Below, piece after piece: positions 1 to 11,567 of a stretch of DNA of 64,000 bases (position 1 is the stretch's first letter; every line of letters begins with the position of its first letter). This DNA is from Sycobia sp. Sy_11 (taxonomy: Eukaryota; Arthropoda; Insecta; Hymenoptera; Epichrysomallidae): contig JACCIC010000097.1 in the NCBI GenBank assembly GCA_018907035.1, forward strand, positions 694,001 to 758,000, read 5' to 3'. The position numbers and the translations under genes are program-made. The notes beneath the pieces are model-generated. The model was not told the origin of the DNA, ran no database searches, and saw only the letters and a program-made list of their open reading frames with translations.

Positions 1-266
1 ATATATACTCTAAGGTGAAAGTACATAATCCTAATGAAAATTGTTTACTTTTCATTAATTGTGTACTTTAAAAGAAAATAAATACACCTTGGAAAGAAAT
101 GATCATGTGACACAATTTCTTGTACGAACTGAACAAATGGCAAAACTCCTATAATAATAACTAATAACTAATAAATAGAATAACTAATAAATAGAAATTT
201 ATACACATTATTAAAACATTTTTTTTAAAACAGTTTTTAATTAAAGGATTAAGGATATTAAATAAT

Positions 267-312
<46 letters not shown>

Positions 313-900
313 CATAGAGCAGCTAGAGCTCAGACAATAAGGGCATCTGCTTGTTTACTATCGTTAAGTACCGGATTTTACTGGTCAAATTGAATTTTGT
401 GAATGGTCTAAATTAGATTCCTGTCAACCTAATTTTTCGGGATCTTTTAACAAAACAGTGTTTTCCTATTTCTTTGAGGGCAACAATTGAACTCTTAAAT
501 CTTAATCCTGCAAAAAAAATATTATATAATCTGTTCAAATAAATATTTATAAATAAGTATATATATTTATAAATATTTATAAATGTATATTTATATTTTT
601 GGCTATTTAAAACGTATGTAGTTACAAAATTGAAGGTTATATACCAATAAAGTTTCATTATTCAGATTACGGTATACACTATAAAAATTTTTCATGCAAA
701 AATTAATTATTAAAAAAAAATAGCATAGGCTTTGTGGGAGCGGTTCTGGTAAGTTCATATCTGTTTTTTTAATAACGATGAATTATCAGAAAAAAGTAGA
801 AGAATATTCACCTAAAAACATCGATGATTCAAGATAATTGATTCTTTTTTATGAGTCCACGCGTGGACAAAATAATGTGAAAATAAACTCGGCTATCTGT
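1..900. other. AT-rich left flank, no gene
   Basis: Mostly A/T with stop codons in all frames. It holds a (TG)n microsatellite at 269-308 and a 14-bp perfect palindrome, GTCCACGCGTGGAC, at 855-868. The short reading frame at 413-658 on the minus strand is low-complexity Tyr/Asn/Ile sequence and is not supported as a gene. Confidence 0.6.
269..308. repeat. (TG)n microsatellite
   Basis: About 20 uninterrupted TG units, followed by a degenerate GCGTGCAT tail. Confidence 0.97.
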
Positions 901-917
901 AAATGATTTATTTATTA

Positions 918-1850
918 TCATTTTTTAGAGTTTTCGATATATTTGTATAAACTATACATGCTGTTATTTATAGGGATGCATATTAGTAAAATGGTACCGT
1001 AACCCTCCTTTAACGCATCAGTATGTAGCTCCGTTTCTCTGTTTTTGCAATAAAGATGCAATACTTCTGCTCCGATAAGCGCTCGCTTAAGATCGACGAA
1101 AACATCTTCTTGTTGCTGTCCCCACAAAAATTTGGCTTCCTTTCTCGTAAGATCGTTCAACGGCTTAGCGATTCTCGCATATTTTTTTATAAACTTTAGG
1201 AAATAACCGGATAAGCCTGGAAATCTCATAACCTGCTTTACGGATTTTGGAGTCGGAAAATTCCTTACATCATCTTCTTTTCTTCGGGATGGCTTGATGG
1301 TGCCATCTCCTATAATATATCCCAAGAATTCAACGCGCTTTTGTATTATTTGGCATTTCCTCCAATTGAAGCTTAAGCCGTGCTTTGCTGCGACAGCACA
1401 TTTCAGCACTTCCTCTAGACGTTGGGATGCTTCTTCTTTAGTTTTCGCCTTAATAAATATGTCGTCCATATATAACACTATTATCCTCTTTTTAATCAAC
1501 GCTACCATTTCCTTAAAGATTTAGGGAGAATTACAACATCCAAATGGTGCGACTAACGGTATATATTGAGCCCATGGTGTGACAAATGCGAAGTATTTCT
1601 GACTATCCTCCGCTACGTCAACGTGGAAAAACTCATCCTTAAGGTCCAAGCAAGAACTGTAGATAGATCCTTTCGTTTTATCGAGCGTGTCTTATATTAG
1701 GGGCAATGGATAATGCAGCATTCTCACGACTTTATTTAGTTTTTTATAATCAATACAAATGCGAATATCTTCACCTTTTTTCCTGACGATAACTATCGCA
1801 CTGACGTATTCCGACGTACCTTGTTTAATAAATCCTCTTGCTTCCCAGTC
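918..1850 (-). pseudogene. gypsy-type reverse transcriptase fragment with start of RNase H
   Basis: The intact part (1508 to about 975) has the RT catalytic box YMDD, followed by FLGYII and a thumb/connection region ending LNDLTRKEAKFLWG, then LHTDALKEGYGTILL, which matches the start of a gypsy RNase H. Upstream, 1,850-1,510 on the minus strand carries the RT fingers/palm motifs ICIDYKKLNK, LDLKDEFFHV and VAPFGCCNSP, but with in-frame TAA codons near 1,693 and 1,523. The protease frame at 1,853 is joined only through a frameshift. The enzyme would copy element RNA into DNA in an intact element; this copy cannot make it. Confidence 0.9.
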
Positions 1851-1852
1851 AT

Positions 1853-2680
1853 CTAACAGTCTTCTCCCGGAGATAAACGCCTAGGCCGGCTAACTACCGG
1901 GTTTTGATTTGTGACCGAAATACTGAACTGTATGGGACTTTTTACGGTCTTTGATAGCCTATAGCTTCTAATCAGTTCTCTTATTCTTTCTTTGTAGTCC
2001 ACCGGAAACGAGTCTATAATGTCACTAAAACTATCCGCGATTTCACTTTGCACGTACTGTACATATGCGTTGGCTATTATAGGTTCAACCCACAGCCCTT
2101 GTTTTGTAAGTGTCACTTTTGCGACATCTAGGACTGGAACGCCAATGAGAACCGCTGAAGGCAGCTTCTCCGTCGGTACGACCAGGTATTCTAGAGTGTA
2201 CTCTACACCCGCGATCACCGTCGTCAACTCGACTACTCCTGGGGTGGTTATCGGTCCGCCAGATCCTTTGAGCATGATGCTAGTGCTCCGCATTGGAAAC
2301 TTGCAACACTCATTTATTATTTTGTACATGTCCTGACGTAGTATGTTTCGGTCCATGCCACTGTCTAGTTGACAATCGATATGCATCCCACCTATGTCAG
2401 CCCAGACACGGCTTCTGTTGGCGTCCTCAAACACTTGGTTTATTTTACTTCCTTGAAATTTTTTTTTATTTTTGGAACAGTTGAACGATTTGTGTCCCTC
2501 CTGCTGGCATACGAAGCATTTCCGCGCATCGGTTTTGCTTTTGAAACAGTTGCGTGCGATGTGCCTGTGCTGGTCACATACAAAACAAGCCCCTTTCTGT
2601 TGGGTGGTTTCTCCTGAACCCAATTTTGCACTGCGATCGGACATCTCGCGCTCATGTAGCTCCAGTAGCCGTATAAACAT
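1853..2680 (-). pseudogene. gypsy-like gag zinc knuckles and aspartic protease
   Basis: The 275-codon open frame carries two CCHC zinc knuckles, CFVCDQHRHIARNC and CFVCQQEGHKSFNC, near residues 33-68. It then has a retropepsin-like segment whose active-site triplet is in CQLDSGMDRN, near residue 105, followed by the flap/core stretch to LIGVPVLDVAK. The final part, about residues 215-275, leads toward the RT linker (NPVVSRPRRL) and stops at a frameshift where the RT frame should begin. It would package element RNA and cut the polyprotein. It is clearly part of the element at 918-4,330; whether the frame is still translated is unknown. Confidence 0.85.
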
Positions 2681-2765
2681 GTCTTTTGGTATGCTCGACA
2701 GTGTTAAGCGCGTTTGTAAGTCGTCCGTTACGCCATTACTAATATACTTACTAATAATATGCTAC

Positions 2766-3300
2766 TTATCCACATGTCGCCTCCGATTCATTTGCTACTG
2801 TATCTGTCGATATCGGCGTCACAGTTGCCGCTATCGATGCTGTCGCCCCTACAGTTGCACTAGCTGCTGCTGACTCCTGTCTTGCATGTAGATGATCTGC
2901 TTGGTCCATAGCTTTCCATGCTTCATGGCGCGTCGTTTCAACTGCCTGCTTTACAGATTCACGCATAAAAGCTTCCCGCTTCAATTGTTCCGACATCTCT
3001 GCCATCAATTGCCGTTCCTGCTCCCTTTTTTCATTTTTTATCCGCTGCTAACCTTTAAAATCCTTTTTATTTTTGTCAAGGCTTGCGAAAGTTCCTCATT
3101 TTTGCGCTCAACCCCTAATCGGGCAATTCGCTCGATTTCGAAATCTTGCTGTGTCGGCATCCTCGCAGATTTAACTTCTCGCAGGGGCTGTAGTCTTGAA
3201 GAACACTCCAAAGCTTTCGCGTCCCTCATTGCTTCGGATCTACTTCCACCTAATTCTCTGTCGCAGAGCAGCCTCTCCTGTCCTGCCAGCGCTGCGCTTC
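2766..3300 (-). pseudogene. gag N-terminal remnants
   Basis: Two short minus-strand frames (2766-3008 and 3038-3229) encode Glu/Lys/Gln/Ala-rich helical sequence (for example EMSEQLKREAFMRESVKQAV), consistent with the poorly conserved N-terminal gag of the element. They are in different frames and separated by stops. Assignment rests on position just 5' of the zinc knuckles, not on a diagnostic motif. Confidence 0.55.
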
Positions 3301-4330
3301 TGTAACGTCAGTGATGGCGTCTTCTTACCCTCACTTCACGTTTAATTTTTCCCATCGTTGCACCGGCGCGCTAGCAAGTGACACCACACCGTCAACTCTG
3401 TCCTCACGCCGCACGGTTATTGCTGAACTTTTGGCCTTTCCTGCGCACCTATGCGCTTAGAACTGATGTGAATCACGTTCTATGCTTATTCAACGCACCT
3501 ATGCGCTGAAACCTACTCCTTGTAGGTTTGATTCCGTTTCACTCGTTTCCTTACGCAAAATCACTGCGCCGAGAACGGTCCTCTTAACTTCTACCTTAAA
3601 TTAGGAAATCACTAACACACTTTCTTTGTCTAGGTTTTCTAACGATATCACTTGTGCAACACGAGATAGTCATTGATTTTATTAATTGTTTTAGACGAGC
3701 CCTCACTTGTGGGAATTGAAGCAAGGATCTGCAGGGAACAGTAATAAACTACCAATCCAGAAACACAGTTATATTGACTTAAAAGAATATTTATATTATA
3801 ATTAAGATGACTACGAAATATCAGTACAAAAGGAACGAATATATAATATTGTAATTAAAATGATTGCGAACTATCAGTACAGAAAGAAGAATATATCAAC
3901 TCGCGGTACACATACACTGGGGAGGGCTGCGCCGCTACGCTGTCAGGTTTCCCGTAAAACTGTCCTCACGGAGGCTCGGTCATCTTGACGCTTTCCTCCA
4001 GTTACTGTTACACACTCTGCTTCCTCTCTGTCTCATTGGCGAATGCTTCCACTAATTACGGGGAAACCCCCAAGCAGTGACCTTGAGACGCTCTTGCATT
4101 CGCTCACCTATACATACTCACACTTACATACCGTATACACGCAGTCTATACACTTTGCACAATATGCGTACCGTAAGCACGCACTGTATATACTTTTACA
4201 TAATATACAATACAAACACGTACAGCTAACGCGCACTATATATATCCTTATTCCATAATATTTACTATGCACGTAGTAAAATCTGTACTGATTTTATAGA
4301 ATTTCAGTAATATTGAACAACCATGGTAAT
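3300..4330 (-). repeat. leader/LTR area of the gypsy-like element, with internal duplications
   Basis: This stretch has no coding signal. CGCACCTATGCGCT occurs twice, near 3,445 and 3,498. A duplication of about 53 bp lies between about 3,795 and 3,900, where ATCAGTACA recurs at about 3,820 and 3,873. The position fits the 5' LTR and untranslated leader of the element, but terminal TG/CA ends and target-site duplications could not be fixed by eye. Confidence 0.45.
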
Positions 4331-4994
4331 AACGCATATTCATTTATTTATAAGTATCATAAATGATTTTGGTAGCTTTGTTGCTTACTCTATTATTTTC
4401 AAAATAAGATTCTAAGTTATTAAATAAATTATGAGTTCTATAAAGTTAATTTATAAAATAACATTTCTCAAAAATAAGTACCTTTGATTCTTCATCTGAT
4501 AATGCAGACAAATAACAGTCTAGCAACATTTTAAATAAAACGCATTTTAAAGCAATTTTCATGTCACTATCAGTTTCCAAACCATCACAAATAACTTAAA
4601 GTATCTAATGTCTGTGACATTTGTAGTTGTTGCGAACAGATAGCTAGGCATTCATTTATTTTTCATTTAATAATCTAGAAATGTAAAACTGTGTATAGTT
4701 TGTAATTTTATAAGTTAATAGCCAACTATTATTTAGAAATTTAAGAGATATTCGTATCATTAACATCATTAAGAGATATTCGTATACATTATATACAGTA
4801 TTTATATATAAATGTAATTTACGTTGTAGAATATAAGTGTTATATTATTAATTATTATACGTTAAATTTAAAATTTCATATAACGTTCTCACCGGAAATT
4901 ATAGCTTAAACAATCTTTATTAAATATTTTGTAATAGATCTCGAGCTAAGATTTCGTTTCTTATTAATAATTCGACGTCATATAAGATTAGCGG

Positions 4995-4997
<3 letters not shown>

Positions 4998-5038
<41 letters not shown>
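4998..5038. repeat. (AT)n microsatellite
   Basis: About 20 perfect AT units. Confidence 0.97.
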
Positions 5039-5041
<3 letters not shown>

Positions 5042-7066
5042 TTTATATTAGCCGGTCGTTAATTTTGAGAAAGAGTGACATACGATATTTCGATATCTCA
5101 CGTCTCGGACAAAGCGGCAACAGAACGAAAGAAATTGAACGAAATGATTATAATATATAATAATTTATTATGTAAAGCAGAGACGAGAGATGTATTGAGA
5201 AATTTAATTATACAAACTATATTGAACTTGAATTTCACATTCAAAAGGGAATGCAAATGTCAACCAAGTAAAATGAAATGTATCGCGAACAAATTCAGGT
5301 TAAAGGCCACAAAACGTGTACATATGAGGTACACGCTTCATCCGTGACCGTGACGGGAAAATCGAAGGTTTTTCAGAAAATGGCTTTTATACGGTTTCAT
5401 ATGTGGTGGCTGAATACTTTCTGTAGAAAATCCTTGGGATTTTCAAAGTGGAAAAAGGTTTTGCTTCCTAAAAGCAGTATTCGTGCTTTGACAGGATAGT
5501 CGAACATTTTTTCGAAAGCCTTTCTACAGATCTATATATTGAGATAGATCGTATTTCTAGCTTTGGAAAAATGTTGGGAATTTCAAAAAGATGACGTATT
5601 TGGTTTATCACTTTGGATTCTCCAAGGTCCGGCTGCACCAGAGCTTCAGCTGCGAGTTGGAACAGGTTGGAGCTTATCTCTTGCAATTGGACCCGCTTGG
5701 AGGGGGCCGAGACATTAAATCAGCGCTGTATGAGCGCGCGTGTATTATTCGAATCTCATCTCTGCTAAGGTTCGCACTTGTGTATTTTATTCAATAGTAT
5801 TAAATTCTTTTTGATTTAAAACTAAAATTTTTATTTTTATTTTATGCCATGCATCCCAGCGTTTTGTTCATTTCAGTACTCAATCTCTGAACTATGATAT
5901 TACTGCAGTAATTCAGATATAGTATTAAGATCCAAAGCTGGTTTATCTATAAGAAATGTTTGATGAACTGAAAATGAAATGATTTAAAGGCTGCGTCCAA
6001 ATAAGCAAGTCCGAGCAAGAAAAGTTGCAAGAAAGCCATTAAATTATATATTTTTAAGATATAATTGAGTATTTATATTTCCATTGCGCAATGAATCAAT
6101 AAAATTGATCCACAATAGTTGATCCTGGGAACTACATATTTTAAAAATGTTTCGTGATTTATAGAAAATATTAAAGTTTTAATACTAGATTAATATGTTC
6201 AAAAATAACATTCTTGTAACTTCTAACTGATAATAAAATCTTGAAATAACAGTAAAGACTGCTAATCGCACTTTTTCAAAAGTATTGCTACAGGCAACAA
6301 TCGATCTTTATGTTCCTCAAACATTACAGATTTATTTAAAAATAAATTCTTTTACATACTTCTAAATCAAGAGAAGTATTTTTATCTCCTATCTTACTTA
6401 TTAAAAATAATACACTGTTATTATTGCAATATATGTTATTAATTATATATTTTATTATACCAGCTCTAACCAAGTTCGTGGTTTATATTTAATATTCTGC
6501 GTGCTCAAATTCATTAAATTCTTTTTTTCCTGTCATACTCAATTTCCTGATGAAAATATTACTATATATAATCTTCGGCTATGTTCATGCAGGTTTAAAG
6601 AGTCTTACTATAAATTTGTCTGAACTTTTTATTATGTATTTACTATTACTATATATATATATATATACATAAACCAAGTGTTTCTAAGCATTTACTATAG
6701 TCATACACGGAGTTTTATATTAAATACTGCTTTTAAGCTCAAAATTCCGGCCAGAAACGATTCTTAATTCTTTATGAAGCGCCTGATTTTTAATATATTG
6801 CAGAATTTTATGGAAATTCAAATGTACAAAAAAGCCTATTCTGTTTTATCGGCTTTTCCAGTATCATCAAGGCCGTAGTATATTGTGTTGGTAGTTTATT
6901 GCAATCTTAAGTATATTGATGGCCAGGTACAATACAATTCCCTGGTAAATTACAAGCAAAAATTGCCAGCAAAACATACCAGCGCATCGCAGGTGCCAAT
7001 TGTTGCTTTATTGCCAATAATTTTATGAGCTTATAATCGATATTATTAAATAAATTATATATTTTT

Positions 7067-7070
<4 letters not shown>

Positions 7071-7119
<49 letters not shown>
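7071..7119. repeat. (AC)n microsatellite
   Basis: About 24 perfect AC units; the spurious Cys/Val reading frame across it is a repeat artefact. Confidence 0.97.
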
Positions 7120-7125
<6 letters not shown>

Positions 7126-7879
7126 CACAAATCATTATATATTAATAATAAAAACACAGAATATAAAAATTCCCCACACATATGCAAGTACTCTTCAGTA
7201 ATTCGTTAGATAATAATTATTAATTTAATTAATCGATTATTTAAGTTATTGCATATAAATTAAAGATATAATATTTTTTCAGAGTATAATTTTTATATTA
7301 AAATACTGATAAATGATATATTGATAATTAATATTATAACCTTAAAATATAAATATATATTACTTTTTTATATAAAATCGTCGTTTAAAAAACATTATGT
7401 AACAGTATAAATATCAGCAGTGTGTGTGTATTGAAAAAGGATCCTGAATTCTCCAGAACAACTCAGTAAGAATTCTGCACATGTTTTTGTATGCAGTTAC
7501 TTCCGTACAAGGCACGTGAGAGCTGCGTGGACCTGTTTTACGGAGCCGCGGATTAATCTGTGCCTCAAGTAGATCTGATATTTTTCACTAAAACTTTATA
7601 TTTTTCATACCTTGTTGATACACATACATATTTTTTCTTTTATTAAGAAGTTTTCAATCTCTTTAGAGATTATTTTACTATAAAATACAAATTTCTAGTA
7701 CATAGAAGTTATCTTCATACATTTAAATTACATTTTTTAAGATAGCAGTAGATTTCGGAACATGTTTTTCGAGATGGTCGATTAAATAGTACATTACATG
7801 AGTATGGTAAAGAAACCTTTAGTCTACTTTAGGTAGCGACGTTTGTTCTCATACAAAGGGCACTGCCAAAATATATGGT

Positions 7880-8600
7880 TGCTTTTTATTTCCGTATTGA
7901 CGATCGGAGTTAGAAATAACATTTATTGTGAATGACGAATAAGCTAGACTATATGTCCATATCTGCATCTGTTAATTGTAGTGACTACTTCTCGTTTCAG
8001 GTTTAGCTTTTGGAACCATGGTTTGCGTGTTTGTATATAAAAATTTTTAAAATATTCTGAACCTTTTTCGGAACATAGTTCAGTTACATATGTATGGGTG
8101 TTTTTACTAGCTGTTAATTTAGCTTGCTCTTTGAGATCTGTATAGGAGATTTTTAAAGGAGTACGTGCATTTTTATTGGCTGCAGTCTTCGCAAGATAAT
8201 CGACGTTTTCATTTCCACTGATTCTAATGTGCGCAGGTATCCATACCAGTTTAATTTTACTAATGTTGGTAGTTCTTAGCTAAAATTCTTGTATTTTCTT
8301 TTTTATTTCTATTATACAGGAGTTAGTTATGGTATTGATTGGACCGTTTTTTAGACATGTGAATGCGCTTAGAGAGTGAGTGAAAATAATAACGTTTTGT
8401 TCCGATCTGGTTAAGGCAAATTCTACTGCACCAAGGATAGCGATGTATTCAATGGTGAAAATTGAAGCGTTTTTATTCAAACTTTTTTGGTGATATGAGT
8501 TAGAATTTTTGACTAGATAGGCACTTCCTACAGATCTCGATCTTATTCATTTGCTTCCATCTGTAAAAAAGGTATATTAGTTTTCTTTAAAAATTAGTTC
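7880..8600 (-). pseudogene. non-LTR RNase H domain and C-terminal tail
   Basis: The minus strand reads PFFTDGSK (first RNase H aspartate) near 8,560, an EYIAILGAVEFAL helix near 8,450, then IIFTHSLSAF, and VWIPAHIRISGNENVDYLAK near 8,240. Together these are the four RNase H landmarks. In IIFTHS the aspartate of the usual FTDS motif is His, so catalysis should be lost. A stop follows FTDGSK. Downstream come KPWFQKLNLKREV and a Cys/His tail ending IFWQCPLYENKRR, as in I-type ORF2. It would remove the RNA strand during retrotransposition. Confidence 0.85.
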
Positions 8601-8619
8601 GTCTACCGCTCTATTCGGA

Positions 8620-10200
8620 TTACGTAGGATTTTTTAAAGATTTTCCGAACGATATGTCTATATTGATATTATGAAATGACATGCTATAGTCGTTGGCAAA
8701 ATTGCTATAATGTGGTTTAGATATAATTTCAAGAAATTTAATTTTTGTTTGTTGAATACACTACAGTAATAGTCTATTTCGTTCAAACCTATTAGGATCT
8801 TTGTTAAGCATTTTTAGAATCTCGTTCACAGTTTTATGTGCACTCGGTCTTTTATTTGAAAAAAATTTATTGAGAAAACTCGTGCATAAATATTTTGCTC
8901 TTTCTTGTAATAAGGCAAGTTTGGACTCTTCGAGTAAAATATTTGTAGTACTTACTCTGTAACCTACTGCTAGTCTAATGGCGTTGTGTTGTATCTTTTC
9001 TAACGCGTCAGCTTTCACTTTTTGCTTAGGAAAGTATATAAATAAGCCATATTCAATTATAGATCGAATGTAACTTTCGTACAAAGTAAGTAAGGTTTCT
9101 GGTGTTACACCCCAACATGTTCCTCTAAGATATTTAATCAAGTTAATTGCTTTTGATATTTTTTTCTGAATGTAGTCTATATGGACTTTAAAAGTCAGTG
9201 CGTAGTCGAACACTATTTCAAGAAAACGTACAGTTTCGCTTCACTTAATTATAGTATCTTTTATCTTAACGAGGTTTGACCAGATCTGATCCTTTTTTTA
9301 TTATAATGTATAAAAACAGTTTTATTCGTAGAGAGAGAGACAAACCTAAGCCGTGTAAGTTGTTACAAATTGTTGTAGCGGCTTTTCTAATAATTTTTTA
9401 CAGGTTTTAATAGGACCTCTTTGACAGAAGATTGCTAAGTCATTAGCAAATTGAAAAACTGTTACGCTTTTTGGAAGATTATCAGTAATTTTGCTAACAT
9501 ATATATTATAAATGAGAGGGCTTGGAACTCCTCCTTGAGGAACACCCTTATATGCAAATCTTGGCTCACTCTCTCTACTTTATGTGTATACAATTCTTTT
9601 GGAAGTTATGAATTTAATAAATGTTATTAAATTGTAAGAACAATTAATAGAAGCAGGTTTTTGTAGTAAGATATCTATATTTACATTGTCGAATGCACTA
9701 GATACGTCTAAAAAAGCTGCAAGTACATCTTTCTTTTTGGAAAATGATTGTTCTATTTTTAAATTTAAATTTACTAAGTTATCTACAGTCGATTAGCTAT
9801 TACGAAATCCAGTTTGGCTTACAGGTAGAAAATTATTTTTTCTACCCACCCCTGCAGCTTCTACTTAATCATAGATTCGATTTGCAATCATAAATCAATC
9901 ATAAATTTTGCAAAAGCAGGACGTTAATGTAATAGGACGGAGTTCTTTTTCAGACTTTTTAATAAAGTGCACGTAGCCTTCTTTCTACTGAATATGACTT
10001 TATTATTTAGTGTTATGTTAAATTGAGCGAGATTGAAGGGTGAGTCGAAAAAGGCATGAGCAGTGCAAACAGGTAGCTAATCTGGATTTGTAGGGGCCCA
10101 TGGAGGACTTATTTTTTGTATTGCTTCTCTATATATATATTTGAAAATGAATATTTTCAGTAACCTGATAAAGCAGTTCTTTTTCTTTTGTTTTTTTGTC
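8620..10200 (-). pseudogene. non-LTR reverse transcriptase, broken
   Basis: Minus-strand motifs in order: GVPQGGVPSPLIYNIYVSKI (RT block 4) near 9,540-9,480, then FQFANDLAIF near 9,440, the FADD catalytic box with Asn in place of the first Asp. The open segment 9213-8761 has SYIRSIIEYGLFIY and IQHNAIRLAVGYR, the typical thumb and post-RT region of I/jockey/R1 elements. Several stops and frameshifts occur. Altered catalysis and the stops together show a dead copy. Confidence 0.88.
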
Positions 10201-11280
10201 TATGGCAATACTTTTTTTAAATTGATATAATCACTAGAGTTTTTAGAGAAATTGTACTTTTTGGATGCCGCTTTTCTGAGACGCTTGACTGTGTCACATT
10301 CTACGTCCCACCAAGGAACTGGATTGCAGTGTAATTTCTCATTCAAATACTTTTTCTTTGGTGTGTTGCATATGATAGCTTCTTTTATTATATTAATAAG
10401 AAATGAATATTTACCGCTGGCTGATAGTGCATCGTAGTCATTAGTATAAACTTTGTACAAATTATCATTAAGTTTTTACATCGTATCGTTCCAATTCGAT
10501 CTTCTAGATGATATTTTATGAGTTTTTTACGGTAAATATGTTTTTCTATATTCATTTCAATAAGAACAGGGAAATGATCAGAGTCCCAGGTATCGTCATT
10601 CACTTGTATAGTAGTTGTATCAATCAAATGGGGAGAACAAAATATTAGATGAATATTTGAAGTTTTGTTATTTTCAAAAAAAAATGAGTTTTCGTTTTTG
10701 CATTGATTAAAATTAGATTAAAATTATTAATGTAATTGAGCATTCTTTCCCCCATTTACATAATTTTTTTTCACAATTCTAACTTGCGTGGTGCGCATCG
10801 AAATCGCCCACAAATATAGTTGCATTTAGATCACTAGCATTGTTAAAAATAATATAATAATATAATAATATCCTTCCATACTGCTTGTGAAAGAGTGTAA
10901 CCTGGAGCTCTGTAACATATTAAAAGGTTGATACAAGGCGTTACATTAGTTAAATTTATAGCTAATAATTCTACATGTTCATTTAACCATTTTACATGAG
11001 TTAGTTCGATAAATGATATGCTGTTCCTAAATAATAAGAAAATACCGCCTCACCTTCCATGTCGCTGACGATCTTTTCTAAAAGTCTTTAATTCTGTAAA
11101 TTCCAGTTGGTCATCTGTGTTGTAGTCAGTTCACCGTGATTTGACACAGGCAAAAATATCTAGATTTTCAAGGATTTTCGCCAGTTCTTCTCTTTTGTTT
11201 GTTATGCTTCGAAAATTCCAAAATAACACTTTAAGATTTTTTTTACCTGTATTCGAAGATTTCTGTGACATTTTTTATCT
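10200..11280 (-). pseudogene. apurinic/apyrimidinic-type endonuclease of the non-LTR element
   Basis: The minus strand encodes FVGDFDAHHA near 10,820-10,790, the GDFNAHH motif of retroelement endonucleases. It also encodes DTWDSDHFPVLIEM near 10,595-10,550, the SDH catalytic motif. The 10460-10200 frame (NPVPWWDVECDTVKRLRKAA) matches the endonuclease-to-RT linker of these elements. Stops separate the pieces. The domain would nick the target to prime reverse transcription. Confidence 0.85.
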
Positions 11281-11567
11281 TGTTTGCAAAGTATCATCCG
11301 ATTGAGATGAAGAGTCCGATTCGTGGTCAGAGTGGCTGCTCGCATTTTCACTTTGTTTTATTAGTTTTTTCTTTAATCATTGACATCTTGCCTTTAAATT
11401 TCTTTCTTCAATTAGGAGACAAGTTACGTCTAGTATTTCTACTAATCCTTCGACATTATTAGTGAAATTTAAAGCTAAGATAGTTACGCTAGTTTGACCT
11501 TTGCTTTCATCTAACAAGTTTTTAAATTGCTCGTAGTTTAATGCGTATGGTTCTGGTGCATTTTCGA

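Larger units (their letters stand above)
918..4330 (-). mobile_element. degenerate Ty3/gypsy-like LTR retrotransposon, 3' truncated
   Basis: Read on the minus strand the order is leader/LTR area (about 4,330-3,300), gag, zinc knuckles, aspartic protease, reverse transcriptase and the first residues of RNase H, the usual Ty3/gypsy order. Homology stops near 975, so the rest of RNase H, the integrase and the 3' LTR are absent. Frames are broken several times. The outer boundaries are approximate, and I could not define the LTR ends or the primer-binding site. No env-like frame is visible. Confidence 0.85.
4330..7760. other. AT-rich intergenic DNA
   Basis: It holds (AT)n at 4998-5038, (AC)n at 7071-7119, and a direct repeat TTAAGAGATATTCGTAT at about 4,741 and 4,769. 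A plus-strand frame at 5075-5347 (90 codons, with a small Cys cluster ECKCQPSKMKC) starts with ATG, but I recognise nothing in it and it lacks clear splice sites. I do not call it a gene. The 5,360-5,790 segment is less AT-rich and unassigned. Confidence 0.5.

Noticed and set aside
5075..5347. 90-codon plus-strand frame with a small Cys cluster
   Set aside because: AT-rich Ile/Asn/Lys composition typical of chance frames here; no homology recognised.
5700..5770. Possible tRNA-like stretch with ATTCGAATCTC
   Set aside because: Only a partial B box; no A box at the right spacing and no fold.
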